From positions 97,263 to 161,262 of the forward strand of contig CAVXTC010000026.1 of assembly GCA_963764525.1 (NCBI GenBank): 64,000 nt of DNA, given 5' to 3'. Each line of letters opens with the position of its first letter. Within the stretch, counting starts at the first letter, position 1. The position numbers and the translations under genes are program-made. This stretch comes from DATDIC01 sp963764525 (GTDB taxonomy: Bacteria > Pseudomonadota > Alphaproteobacteria > Acetobacterales > Acetobacteraceae). This document shows positions 39,104 through 48,551 of this stretch, piece by piece. The notes under the pieces were generated by a model, which saw only the letters and a list, made by a program, of their open reading frames with translations, did no database searches and was not told the origin of the DNA.

Positions 39104-39524
39104 CATGGGCGGCAAATACATCCGGGGACCGCTTGTCGGGGCCGAACAATCAGGCGCTGGCAACCGCGGTGATTCACCTGCCTCGCTCATATCCGAACGG
39201 CACGCAATCCACCGATTTCTACATCACCGATGCGGGATACAAAGCACTTGCCGGGATCGCCCAGGACGCTGATGCGACGATGCTTTCACCGGTTACAACA
39301 GCCACAACATCGGGGATTTTACCGGCGGTATGCCGCCCAAAAAGACCACGACTTCACGTCGGTGCTGGAGCACGAGAGTTTCCATGCAATGGGACGGGTC
39401 GATTTCGCGTTCGCCGGCCTGACCGGCGGCAATCCGCCGTTTCTGATACCGCTGAACCGCGCATGCTGGTTCGATTCCCGAACCGTCAAGCTTCGCCTTG
39501 CTTGCAGCCGCGCTGTTCTGTTAG
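39104..39524 (+). pseudogene. Remnant of a secreted zinc metalloprotease (HExxH type)
   Basis: Conserved-looking pieces lie in all three frames: NNQALATAVIHLPRSYP and STDFYITDAGYKALAG (frame 1), AFTGYNSHNIGDFTGG (frame 3), then DFTSVLEHESFHAMGRVDFAF (frame 2) carrying an HESFH zinc motif followed by MGR. This resembles the NF038122-like proteases often found with PEP-CTERM tails. With at least two shifts in 400 bases and no proper C-terminal half, the gene is broken. Bases 39036-39103 hold nothing recognisable. Confidence 0.5.
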
Positions 39525-39559
39525 TCGCCGTGGCTGTGCCGCCGCCACCGGCGACACGC

Positions 39560-40234
39560 CTACATCTGCACCACTTCGCTCAGCTCGAACGTCGCCCCCG
39601 TCGGGTTCTGCCCGATGCGAAGCGTCTTGTCGTTCGGGAAGTGATAGGGCGGCACCGGCAGGTTGTACGGCGCCGGCACGTTTCTATAGACATGACCCGC
39701 AAGGTCATATTTCGATCCGTGGCACGGGCAGAAATAGCCGCCTTTCCAGTTTGCCACCGGATCGGTCGGGTTGGGCTGCGGCAGGTACAGCGGCAGGCAG
39801 CCAAGATGCGTGCAGATGCCGACCAGCACCAGATATTCCGGTTTGATGGAGCGGTGCCAGTTTTCCGCGTAAGGCGGCTGCTGGTTGACCGTGGAATTCG
39901 GGTCGGACAGAAGCGCGATCATGCTGGGCTCCTGCAGCGCCTTCAGCGCCTCCGGCGTCCGGTTGACGATCAGGATCGGATCGCCGCGCCAGCGCACGAT
40001 GATCTCCTGCCCGGCCTCGATCTTGCTGATGTCGATGTCCATCGGCGCGCCGGCCGCGATCACGTCGGCCGACGGGTTCATCGAATCGACCAGCGTCCAG
40101 GCAACGGCGATCGACCCCAGGCCGGCGAATGACATGGTGACGAGGCTCAGGAAGTCGCGCCGCGTTTCTCCTCCGGTCGGTTCGCCATGAGGGCCGGCAG
40201 AACCGGGCAGGCCGGCGGTTGTCGTCGAAGCCAT
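39560..40234 (-). CDS. petA: Ubiquinol-cytochrome c reductase iron-sulfur (Rieske) subunit
   Basis: 224 residues. A twin-arginine-like start (ETRRDFLSLVTMSFAGLGSIAVAW) provides the membrane anchor. The Rieske cluster motifs are CTHLGC and CPCHGS, with GYFCPCHGSKYDLAGHVYRNVPAPYNLPVPPY. It carries electrons from ubiquinol to cytochrome c1 in complex III. ATG 40234 has GGAG nine bases upstream. petB and petC, which normally follow in the same operon, are not present; a protease remnant lies downstream instead. Confidence 0.96.
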   Translation of the reverse strand: MASTTTAGLPGSAGPHGEPTGGETRRDFLSLVTMSFAGLGSIAVAWTLVDSMNPSADVIAAGAPMDIDISKIEAGQEIIVRWRGDPILIVNRTPEALKALQEPSMIALLSDPNSTVNQQPPYAENWHRSIKPEYLVLVGICTHLGCLPLYLPQPNPTDPVANWKGGYFCPCHGSKYDLAGHVYRNVPAPYNLPVPPYHFPNDKTLRIGQNPTGATFELSEVVQM

Positions 40235-40389
40235 CGCTCGTATACTCCGTTGCAGGCAGCGCTTCGGCCCGGCCGCCCGACGGGAGTAATCCGGCGGGGC
40301 GACGGCCATTCGCAGGCCAGGACCGGCTTGCGGCGGGAAAATCCAACATGTTCTGCCGTAAATCAACCCCGTCGGACAGGGATCCCGCG

Positions 40390-40899
40390 ATGATTACGCC
40401 AGCCTATGTGCGTACGATGGCGGCTTACAACACGGAGATGAACCGGCGGCTCTATGCCGCTGCCGCCGGCATTCCCGATGCCGAGCGGAAGGCCGACCGC
40501 GGCGCGTTCTGGAAATCGATCCACGGCACGCTGGTTCACCTGCTGTGGGGCGACAAGGTCTGGATGGCGCGCTTCGATAAGTGGGAGCGGCCGGCGGTCC
40601 AGATCAGGGACAGCGCCGGGATGATCGGCGACTTCGACAGGCTGGCGGTCGAGCGGGTGCAGGCGGATGCCGCGATCGAGGCCTGGGCCGGGCGCGTCAC
40701 CGATGCCTGGCTGGCCGAGGACCTGATCTGGTTCAGCGGGGCCAGCCAGCGAGAGCGCCGGGCGCCTCTGGTGTTCCTGGTGGCGCATTTCTTCAACCAC
40801 CAGACCCACCATCGCGGCCAGGCGCATGCGATGATCACCGCGTGCGGCCAGCCGACCGGGGATACGGATCTGATGATCGTCGTCGATGGGCCGCGGTAG
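40390..40899 (+). CDS. DinB-family protein
   Basis: 169 residues forming a four-helix bundle: YVRTMAAYNTEMNRRLYAAA, HGTLVHLLWGDKVWMARF and VFLVAHFFNHQTHHRGQAHAMITACG. The three His (in the HLLWGD and HHRGQ segments) fit the DinB/YfiT metal-binding fold, which includes thiol-dependent transferases. It is intact, starts at ATG 40390 and is divergent from petA. Its substrate is unknown. Confidence 0.9.
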   Translation: MITPAYVRTMAAYNTEMNRRLYAAAAGIPDAERKADRGAFWKSIHGTLVHLLWGDKVWMARFDKWERPAVQIRDSAGMIGDFDRLAVERVQADAAIEAWAGRVTDAWLAEDLIWFSGASQRERRAPLVFLVAHFFNHQTHHRGQAHAMITACGQPTGDTDLMIVVDGPR

Positions 40900-40932
40900 G
40901 ACGCGGTTAGCACATCGCTGCTAGCCTGAGCC

Positions 40933-42911
40933 ATGCGAGGCTGGTGGTCAGGAGATACGGCGACGCTGCTGCGCCACGGAGCCGGAGGCGATTGTCCGGC
41001 AACTGGCGTTGCGGCTGGTTGAAACGCATCACCTGAACCGCGACACCCAGCTTCGGGCCTGGCGGGAGCAGATCCCTCTGTTGCAGGCAGCGCTATCCGG
41101 TGCACCTCAGACTTGGCGGGTTGTGCTGGAGTATCCACTGCTCAGGCTCGGGCGCTTCATTGACACTATCATTCTGACAGACCGCGCTATTCTCGTCCTG
41201 GAGTTCAAGACCGGTAAGTCGCGCTTCACCGGTAGTGCGACGGGCGCAGGTTGACGACTATGCTCTCGATCTCCGTGACTTCCATTCGGGCAGCCGCGAT
41301 TATCCCGATCGTTCCGATTCTCGTGGTGCCGCACGGCGTACCGCGACCGACGGACTGGCCCTGTGTCTGGCACGCGCTGGTCGACGTGTTCGATGCCTCA
41401 GCCGCGACGCTCGGCACCCCTTCTGCAGGAGATCGAGGCCCGCGTGCCGGCCCCACCGACCCCCATCGACGCATCCGGCGTGGGAAGGCAGCGGCGTATC
41501 GCCCGACACCGACGATCATCGAGGCCGCACAGATGCTGTATCGGCGCCACGGCGTCGCCGATATCGCTGATTTTCGGGCTGATGTGCCAAATCTGCGCGA
41601 CACAACCGCAGCAATTCTCCGCGCGATCACTGAGGCGCGACGGGAGCGTCGGCATCTGGTGCTGTTTGTCACGGGCATTCCTGGGGCGGGCAAGACGCTA
41701 TGCGGATTGAATGCCGTTTTTGGAGACCAGACTGGGGCGGCGTTCCTGACCGGAAATCTGCCGCTTGTGCACGTTATGCGCGAGGCGCTCGCGCAGGACG
41801 CCAGAGACCATGGGCGCAGCATTGTCCAGGCACGCCAGGAAACCGAGGCTGCAATTCAGCCCGTCAACGGCTTCCTGAATGACAATCGCGATCGGCCGCT
41901 GCCTCCGCATGAGCATGTGATTGTCTTCGATGAGGCGCAGCGGGCCTGGGATGCGGAGTTACGGTCGGCGCAAGTTCGGTCATGCTGCGAGCGAAGCAGC
42001 ACTGTTTCTCGACATCATGCACCGGCATCAGGACTGGGCGGTTGTCGTCGCGCTGGTCGGCGGGGGCCAGGAAATCAATACGGGCGAGACTGGTCTTGCC
42101 GAGTGGGGGCGTGCGCTCTTGCAAAGGCCAGAATGGGGCATCGTCGCCCCGCCGGGTGCGTTGACTGCGGCCGATCCGCGCCAGCGTCTGTTCGACGTCC
42201 CGCCGGCGACGCTCACCCTTGATGCGGCTCTTCATTTGGAAATCTCGGTTCGCGCCATCCGCTCGGCCCTCGCCGCGCCATGGGTGGAAGCGGCTACTAG
42301 CTGGCGAGGCTGATCGTGCTGCCTCGCTTGCTGCCGCTGGCCAACTGCCATTCCAGGTCACGCGCTCGCTGGTTGTCATGCGTGAAGTGCTGCGGCGGCT
42401 CGCGCGTGGGAAGCGACGCGCCGGCCTGGTGTGCAGCGCCGGCGCCAAGCGTCTGGTCGCCGATGGATTGTGTATGCATCTGGCGCCGGACGCGGTTGCC
42501 AACTGGTTTCTTCGGCGCTGGCCCGATGTCCGTGCCTCCGATGCGCTCGAATTACCGGCAACCCAGTTCGCCTGCCAGGGTCTCGAACTCGATTATACGG
42601 GGTTGGCCTGGGGCAACGATCTGATCCGGTGCGACCAGAGCTGGTTGCCGCGTCGATTCGTGGGGACCGGCTGGCAGGCGCTACGCGCCGAGGACCGAAT
42701 TGCGTACGTGGTCAATACCTATCGCGTGCTGCTGACTCGCGCCCGTTACGAAACGATCATCTGGGTGCCGGAGGGCGATTCAAATGACGCGACCCGGGAC
42801 CCCGCTGAGTTCGATGCAATCGCTGGGTTTCTCTGCCGATGCGGCGCAGAATTGCTCAACGGGATCCCGCCTGAGCCATCTGTGCCGGCATTGCAGCCCG
42901 AGCTGCTATGA
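40933..42911 (+). CDS. DUF2075-family P-loop ATPase with nuclease-like N-terminus, heavily frameshifted
   Basis: Reconstructed length about 657 residues. The N-terminal region (QLRAWREQIPLLQAAL, VLEYPLLRLGRFIDTIILT, ILVLEFKTG) looks like a NERD/restriction-type fold (E...D...ExK). Then come Walker A FVTGIPGAGKTLCGLNA, Walker B HVIVFDEAQRAWD, GGGQEINTGETGL, a C-terminal ACQGLELDYTGLAWG and YRVLLTRARY. Apparent +1 shifts lie near 40975, 41240, 41297, 41412, 41470, 41500, 41980 and 42297. DUF2075 proteins resemble helicases and are sometimes near defence genes. Either a decayed gene or a very error-prone stretch. Confidence 0.7.
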
Positions 42912-42975
42912 GCGCAGCGTCCCAACTTCGTGTAGGCCCATCCCCTGCTTCTAACCCGAGGGCAAGAGCACGGCC

Positions 42976-43836
42976 ATGATCCGCGCCCTCGCGCTTCTGC
43001 TGCTGCTCCTCCCGTCTCTCGCCCAGGCGGCGGAGCTGAAATTCGCCACCTGGAACCTTGAATGGCTTACTGACCGTCCGGCCGGCGACCCCGAACTGCC
43101 TGGTGACGTGCAGCCCCGGCATCCGGAGGATTTTGCCCTGCTGGCGCGCTACGCGGCGGACCTGAATGCCGACGTGATCGCCGTTCAGGAAGTGGACGGG
43201 CCTGGTGTCGCCGCGCGAATCTTTCCGCCCGATCGCTATGTGATCCGGATGACTCACGACCGCGTCGTGCAACGGGTCGGGCTGGTCGTTCGTCGCGGCA
43301 TCGCATTCACCGTCAACCCGGACGTGACCGCGCTCGACCCGCCGTCGAGCCACCTGCGCAGCGGCGCCGACATCACGTTGCATTTGACCGAGGGGCCACT
43401 GCGCCTTCTCGCGGTCCATCTGAAGACCGGTTGCCGGGACTCCCCGCTGGTTCGAAGCCGCCGACGCGCCTGCCGCGAGCTGGCCGAACAGGTGCCGCCG
43501 CTGGCCGCATGGATCGGCGCCCGCCAAGCCGAACACGTGCCCTTCGTGGTTCTTGGCGACTTCAACCGCTGGATGGACGGGAACACGAAAGGCGCCGACG
43601 CGCTGTGGTCGGCACTGCGGGCCGCTGGCCCGCTGACACGCGCCACCGAAGGCGTCGCGAGTCCCTGTTGGGGTGGCGAGCACTTCATCGACCACATCAT
43701 CGCCGGGGGCGCCGCCGGCGCCTGGGTGGAACCAAACACGCTACGCGTACTGGTATTCCATGAAACCGGTAGCGACTGGAAAGAGCGGCTATCCGATCAC
43801 TGCCCGGTCTCGGTGCGCTTGCGTGTTCCGGATTAG
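42976..43836 (+). CDS. Secreted endonuclease/exonuclease/phosphatase-family protein
   Basis: An intact 286-residue protein with a signal peptide (MIRALALLLLLLPSLAQAAE). Catalytic landmarks of the DNase I-like fold are present: FATWNLEWL, AVQEVDG (metal-binding Glu), LLAVHLKTGC, VVLGDFNRW (GDFN) and LSDHCPVSV (SDH). The protein should act in the periplasm or outside; nucleic acid or phosphoester substrate is not evident. Signal peptide and all catalytic blocks support function. Confidence 0.9.
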   Translation: MIRALALLLLLLPSLAQAAELKFATWNLEWLTDRPAGDPELPGDVQPRHPEDFALLARYAADLNADVIAVQEVDGPGVAARIFPPDRYVIRMTHDRVVQRVGLVVRRGIAFTVNPDVTALDPPSSHLRSGADITLHLTEGPLRLLAVHLKTGCRDSPLVRSRRRACRELAEQVPPLAAWIGARQAEHVPFVVLGDFNRWMDGNTKGADALWSALRAAGPLTRATEGVASPCWGGEHFIDHIIAGGAAGAWVEPNTLRVLVFHETGSDWKERLSDHCPVSVRLRVPD

Positions 43837-43960
43837 GACGGTACGGGCGGCAACACGTCGGCCGGAAGAGCGCAGGCCACGCCGGTTCAGGACACAGCCC
43901 GGCAGCTTTGACAGTTCCTGTCGTGCCACCATAGTGCGGTCACAGAGTGGAAGGGGGAAG

Positions 43961-45253
43961 ATGAAAACCGGGCGGTTCCGCTGGTGGATGGTGTGGCTGC
44001 TGATCGGGCCGATCACCTTCGTGATGTCGCTCGACCGCACCGCGATCGTGGTCGCAGCGCCGGTGATCCAAAAAGAGTATGGCTTCTCGCTGGTGGATAT
44101 GTCGCTGATCCTCACCAGCTTTTCCTGGACCTACGCATTCCTTCAGGTGCCGGCAGGATGGCTTGCCGAGCGGGCGGGGCCGCGCCGCGCGCTGTACTGG
44201 GCCAATCTGTTATGGTCATTCCTGACCGCGCTGACCCCGGCGGGGTTCAGCCTCGGCTCCTTCATCGCCATCCGCGCTGCACTTGGCGTCGGCCAGGCGG
44301 CGGACTGGCCGGCCTCGGTGCTGGCGCTGCGGCGCTGGTTCCCCAAGCGCGAGCGGGCCAAGGGCAATTCCGTGCTGCTGGGCGGCCTGTACCTGGGTCC
44401 GATCATCGCCGCACCGATCACCACGGCGGTCATGCTGAGCTTCGGCTGGCGGTTCGTGTTCTATGGCTTCGGCATCCTTGGGCTGCTGCTCGGGTTCGCA
44501 TGGTGGTTCGTATTTCGCGACAACCCGGCGGAGCATCCCTGGGTCTCTGCCGAGGAAGCGGCGCTGATCGCCGCGGAACGCGAACCCGAGGTGCCGGCCA
44601 CGCCGAAGGGCGCGTGGCCGGTGCTGTTCCGCTCCGTCCAGTTCTGGGCGATCGGGCTGGAGTATTTCTTCCTTATCCTGATCCAGAGTTTCTACACGTC
44701 CTGGCTGCCGACCTACTTGGTGCAGGCACGCAATTTCTCGCTGAAATCTATGGGCATCTATGCCTCGCTGCCCTGGGTGGCGCTGTTCTGCATGGTGTTC
44801 ATCGCCGGAGGATTGGCGGACCGGCTGCTGCGGGCCACGGGTTCGGTCTGGAAGGCACGGGTGCCGGCAGCGATCGCCGGATTCGTGGTTAGCGCCGGCG
44901 GGCTGATCCTGGCCGCGGAGACGGCCAACGTCGCGCTGATGATGGCGTTCCTGTGCATCTCGTTGGGTGCCATCGGGCTGACGCAGGTTTCCATCTGGTC
45001 GTCGTGCCAGGACCTGGGAGGCGCGGCGACGGGCGTGGTGACCGGCTGGACCAATTTCCTCGGCAACTCGTCCGGGTTCGTCGGGCCAGTGGTCATCGCG
45101 CTGCTGGTGAAATGGACCGGCGGCTGGTCCGGCGCGCTGCTGGGCATCGCCCTGGCCGGGCTGTGCGGAGCGGTGCTGTGGCTGTTTGTGCATCCGGAGC
45201 GGCGGCTGGAGCTGCCGCAGGACGTCGCGGCGCCGGTGGTGCGCGCCGCCTGA
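43961..45253 (+). CDS. MFS transporter, anion:cation symporter (ACS/hexuronate) type
   Basis: An intact protein of about 430 residues with 12 membrane segments. Features: TFVMSLDRTAIVVAAPVIQKEY, YAFLQVPAGWLAERAGPRRAL, LGVGQAADWPASVLALRRWFPKRERAKGNS and WTNFLGNSSGFVGPVV, all typical of the ACS family that takes up hexuronates, galactarate or other organic anions. ATG 43961 follows AAGGGGGAAG. It is 13 bases upstream of an RraA-like gene, so the imported acid may be its substrate. Confidence 0.92.
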   Translation: MKTGRFRWWMVWLLIGPITFVMSLDRTAIVVAAPVIQKEYGFSLVDMSLILTSFSWTYAFLQVPAGWLAERAGPRRALYWANLLWSFLTALTPAGFSLGSFIAIRAALGVGQAADWPASVLALRRWFPKRERAKGNSVLLGGLYLGPIIAAPITTAVMLSFGWRFVFYGFGILGLLLGFAWWFVFRDNPAEHPWVSAEEAALIAAEREPEVPATPKGAWPVLFRSVQFWAIGLEYFFLILIQSFYTSWLPTYLVQARNFSLKSMGIYASLPWVALFCMVFIAGGLADRLLRATGSVWKARVPAAIAGFVVSAGGLILAAETANVALMMAFLCISLGAIGLTQVSIWSSCQDLGGAATGVVTGWTNFLGNSSGFVGPVVIALLVKWTGGWSGALLGIALAGLCGAVLWLFVHPERRLELPQDVAAPVVRAA

Positions 45254-45266
45254 CAGGAGCAAGGTA

Positions 45267-45933
45267 GTGGCGAAATACGAAATCGGACCGATGCCCGCAC
45301 AGATCAGCGCCGAAATCGTGGCGTTGCTGGAGAAGACGGAGACCGCCACGGTCGGGCATTGGCGACAGTGGGGGTTCTGCAGCCGCGCCATTCACGCATT
45401 GCTGCCGGGCCGCCGGGTGGCCGGTACCGCCGTCACCCTGGCGATCCCGGGAGCTGAATTCGACGCTGCTGCACCACGCCCTGGGCCTATTGCGGCCCGG
45501 CGACATCCTTGTGGTGGATCGGCTCGGCGACGACCGGTACGCCTGCTGGGGCGGCGGTGTTACCGTCGCCGCCAGGGCTGCCGGGGCGAAAGCGGGCGTG
45601 GTCGATGGACCCTGCACTGATCTGGAGGAGATCACCGCCTCGGATTTTCCCATGTGGTGCCGCGGACTCGCGCCTGTTACCACGCGGCTCTACGACCTTG
45701 GGGGCCGGCTGAACCATCCGGTGGCGATCGGCGGCGCGGTGGTGATGCCCGGCGATGCGGTGCTTTGCGACGAAAGCGGCGTGCTGATCCTCGGCTCGCA
45801 CGAGGCGGAGGCGGAGGCGCGCCAAGCCATCGCCCGCCAGGACAGCGGCGTGGCGTTGCAGGCCAGGGTGGCGGGCGGGGCGAAGCTAGGCGACCTGTCC
45901 GGGGCAAGCGCCAAGGTGCTGGCGGGTAGCTGA
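45267..45933 (+). CDS. RraA-like family protein 2, frameshifted
   Basis: About 221 residues from GTG 45267 (GGAGCAAGG upstream). It begins VAKYEIGPMPAQISAEIVALLEK. The frame shifts +1 near 45452 (AIPG then NSTLLHHALGLLRPGDILVV). The core GGGVTVAARAAGAKAGVVDGP continues CTDLEE: the Arg-Asp pair of HMG/CHA aldolases is Thr-Asp here, unlike the copy at 30876-31578. So it may act on another substrate or not be an aldolase. It follows an ACS transporter gene and is probably cotranscribed with it. Confidence 0.82.
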
Positions 45934-45985
45934 GCCGCGCCGGGTGGCGCTATGCAACCGAATGAGACGACTGTTCGGGAATAAA

Positions 45986-46840
45986 ATGAAGATCGGTGCG
46001 GTCATGTTTTTCACTGCGTATTCGATGACCCCCGCCGCGCTCGGTCGGGCCTTGGAAGAACGCGGCTTCGAGTCGCTCTGGGTTCCTGAACATTCCCATA
46101 TTCCGCTGTCGCGCGTGACGCCCTATCCGTCCGGCGGACCGCTGATCGCGCCGTATTACGACATCATGGACCCGTTCCTGGTGCTGAACGCGGCGGCGGC
46201 GGTAACGGCACGGCTAAAGATTGGCACCGGCGTGTGCCTGATGAACCAGCGCGATCCGATCCACACGGCAAAAAGCGTTGCCTCGATCGACCAGCTCTCC
46301 GGCGGGCGCTTCCTGTTCGGCGTCGGCAATGGCTGGAACCGGGACGAGATGGAAGATCACGGGACGATTTTCGCGACGCGACACAAGCTGGCACGTGAGC
46401 GGATCGAGGCGATGAAAATCATCTGGACCGAGGACGAAGCGGAGTACCACGGCGAATTCGTCAATTTCGGGAAGATGAACCAATGGCCGAAGCCGGCGCA
46501 GCAACCGCATCCCCCGGTGATCGTTGGTGGCGCGTTTCCTTATGCCGCACGCCGTGCCATCCGCTACGGCGATGGGTGGATTCCCCGCGCCGACCGGCTG
46601 GAACGGGACGGCGTAGGCACCCTGATCGAACGCTTCCGGCAGATGGCGACAGAGGCGGGGCGCGACCCGCAGTCCCTACCGATCACGATCTTCCGCGTGC
46701 CGGAGCAAATCGAGCGATTGCGCTATTGCCAGCAAATCGGCATCGACCGCGTGGTGTTCAGCCTGCCGGCTGAGCGGGAAGACGAAATCCTGCCGATCCT
46801 TGACCGGTGGATGGCTTTGAAACAGCAATTGGACGGTTAG
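45986..46840 (+). CDS. LLM-class (F420/FMN-dependent) oxidoreductase
   Basis: An intact protein of about 284 residues, luciferase-like TIM barrel: MKIGAVMFFTAYSMTPAALGRALEERGFESLWVPEH in family terms, then KIGTGVCLMNQRDPIHTAK, IDQLSGGRFLFGVGNGWN, KIIWTEDEAEYHGEFVNF and WPKPAQQPHPPVIVGG. The subgroup has the F420-type pattern in databases, but cofactor use cannot be seen from sequence alone. ATG 45986 begins the conserved core. It may belong to the transporter/RraA-like unit upstream (53 bases). Confidence 0.88.
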   Translation: MKIGAVMFFTAYSMTPAALGRALEERGFESLWVPEHSHIPLSRVTPYPSGGPLIAPYYDIMDPFLVLNAAAAVTARLKIGTGVCLMNQRDPIHTAKSVASIDQLSGGRFLFGVGNGWNRDEMEDHGTIFATRHKLARERIEAMKIIWTEDEAEYHGEFVNFGKMNQWPKPAQQPHPPVIVGGAFPYAARRAIRYGDGWIPRADRLERDGVGTLIERFRQMATEAGRDPQSLPITIFRVPEQIERLRYCQQIGIDRVVFSLPAEREDEILPILDRWMALKQQLDG

Positions 46841-46908
46841 TCGAATTTTGGGCGGAACAGCGCTCTGCATTCCGCCTTACGTTTTGTTGCATGCCACGAA
46901 TCAGACCG

Positions 46909-47577
46909 CTACGCGGTTGCGAAAACCCGTTGCAGGAACAGCGCACCCACCGAGATGCCGGTCTCGTCGATGCCGTGACCCAACCCGGGCACGAACACGG
47001 ATTCGACCGGCACCCCTGCGTCGCGTAATGCACGCTCGGCGTCGCGGGAACGTTCCGCCGGTACCACGTCGTCGATCTCGCCATGCACCAGCAGCACCGG
47101 GCATGGATGCGTCAACTCCGCCCTCAACGCATCTGGTGCCACCAATGCACCGGAACAGGCGAGGATGCCGCGCGGCGGCACCGTCCGACGTAAACCGGTG
47201 AACAGCACCATCATCGCCCCTTGGCTAAACCCCGCCAGGGCATATGCGTCGGCCGGCAGCCCCAGCCGCGTCAGTTCCACATCGATGAACAGGTGCAGAT
47301 ACGGCGCGGCTTGGCGCACTCCGGCGGCCATCACCGACGCCGTGCGGTCGGCCACGCTCCACCACTGGCGGCCGAAACCTGAATCGTGCGGGAACGGCGC
47401 ATCCGGCGCGACGAACACGGCATCTGGCAACGCATGCCCCCAGGACGGAGCGAGGTCGATCAGGTCGTGCCCGTCAGCACCGAGGCCGTGGCAGATCACC
47501 ACCAATTGCCGCGGCGTGCCTTTCGATGCAGGTCCCCAGCGCGGGCCATCCAATGGGCGGCCATCCTGCTCGGTCAT
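46909..47577 (-). CDS. Alpha/beta-hydrolase, phospholipase/carboxylesterase family
   Basis: An intact 222-residue serine hydrolase. Nucleophile elbow AGFSQGAMMVLFTG (GFSQG), VVICHGLGADGHDLIDL near the N-terminus, catalytic Asp in HGEIDDVVPAERS and His in GLGHGIDETG. The family acts on short esters or thioesters (for example YpfH, EstB). It is divergent from gluQ, with the two starts about 50 bases apart. Confidence 0.92.
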   Translation of the reverse strand: MTEQDGRPLDGPRWGPASKGTPRQLVVICHGLGADGHDLIDLAPSWGHALPDAVFVAPDAPFPHDSGFGRQWWSVADRTASVMAAGVRQAAPYLHLFIDVELTRLGLPADAYALAGFSQGAMMVLFTGLRRTVPPRGILACSGALVAPDALRAELTHPCPVLLVHGEIDDVVPAERSRDAERALRDAGVPVESVFVPGLGHGIDETGISVGALFLQRVFATA

Positions 47578-47624
47578 GCGCGGCTCCTCTTGTTCGGCGG
47601 CGCGGTAGCCGCTTCATTTGGCGG

Positions 47625-48515
47625 ATGTCCATTGTCACACGCTTCGCCCCGAGCCCCACAGGGTTCCTGCATCTCGGGCATGCCCATGCAGCGCTGTTCG
47701 CGTGGCAGCGGGCACGGGATGCCGGCGGCCGCTTTCTGCTGCGGATCGAGGATATCGACTCGGGGCGCTGCCGGCCGGAGTTCGCCGCGGCCATCATTGA
47801 AGACCTTGCCTGGCTGGGCCTGGACTGGGACGGCCTGCGTGTGCAATCGGAGCATCTGGCCGAGTATCGTGCGGCGCTCGACAACCTGGCCGCCCGGTCG
47901 CTGCTATACCCCTGTTTCTGCACGCGCGCCGCGATCGACCGGGAGGTGATACAGTCCGCCGCCGCTCCGCACACGTTAAGCGGCAATTACCCCGGCATTT
48001 ATCCCGGCACCTGCCGATGTCTTCCGCCGACCGAGCGTGCCGTCCGCATAGCTGCCGGCGAACCATACGCATTGCGGTTGAACATGGCCCGGGCATTGGC
48101 GGACGTGCCGCAGCCGCTGAGCTTCGAGGAAGTTGGCGAAGGCCTGGTGTGGTGCCACCCCGAACGTTTCGGGGACGCAGTTCTGGCCCGCAAGGACTCG
48201 CCGGCGAGTTATCAGCTCTGCGCCACCCATGACGATGCGGCGCAGGGAGTGACGCTGGTCACGCGCGGGACGGACCTGAAGCCCTCGACCGATCTGCAGC
48301 GGTTGATCCAGGTGCTGATGGGCTGGCCGACGCCCCAATATGCCCACCACGAATTGTTGACGGATGCAACGGGGCGGCGATTGGCCAAGCGGGACCGCGC
48401 GGCTGGCATCCGCGCGCTTCGCAATGAAGGCCGGTCGCCAGAGCAGGTAAGGGCGATGGCAGGAGCGGGCAGCAGCGATCAGCAGAGCGCGATCGCCGCC
48501 AGCCCAGCCCCATAG
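47625..48515 (+). CDS. gluQ: Glutamyl-Q tRNA(Asp) synthetase
   Basis: About 296 residues, the truncated GluRS paralogue that attaches glutamate to queuosine of tRNA-Asp. Features: VTRFAPSPTGFLHLGHAHAALFAW (HIGH motif as HLGH), RIEDIDSGRC, cysteine pair CFCTR with YPGTC (zinc site), RFGDAVLARKDSPASYQLC, and DATGRRLAKRD (KMSKS-like). No anticodon-binding domain follows, as expected. ATG 47625 is right at the conserved start. Confidence 0.95.
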   Translation: MSIVTRFAPSPTGFLHLGHAHAALFAWQRARDAGGRFLLRIEDIDSGRCRPEFAAAIIEDLAWLGLDWDGLRVQSEHLAEYRAALDNLAARSLLYPCFCTRAAIDREVIQSAAAPHTLSGNYPGIYPGTCRCLPPTERAVRIAAGEPYALRLNMARALADVPQPLSFEEVGEGLVWCHPERFGDAVLARKDSPASYQLCATHDDAAQGVTLVTRGTDLKPSTDLQRLIQVLMGWPTPQYAHHELLTDATGRRLAKRDRAAGIRALRNEGRSPEQVRAMAGAGSSDQQSAIAASPAP

Positions 48516-48551
48516 AACGGGGCGTTTGCCGCCGCCTTCGTGCGGCGTCGG

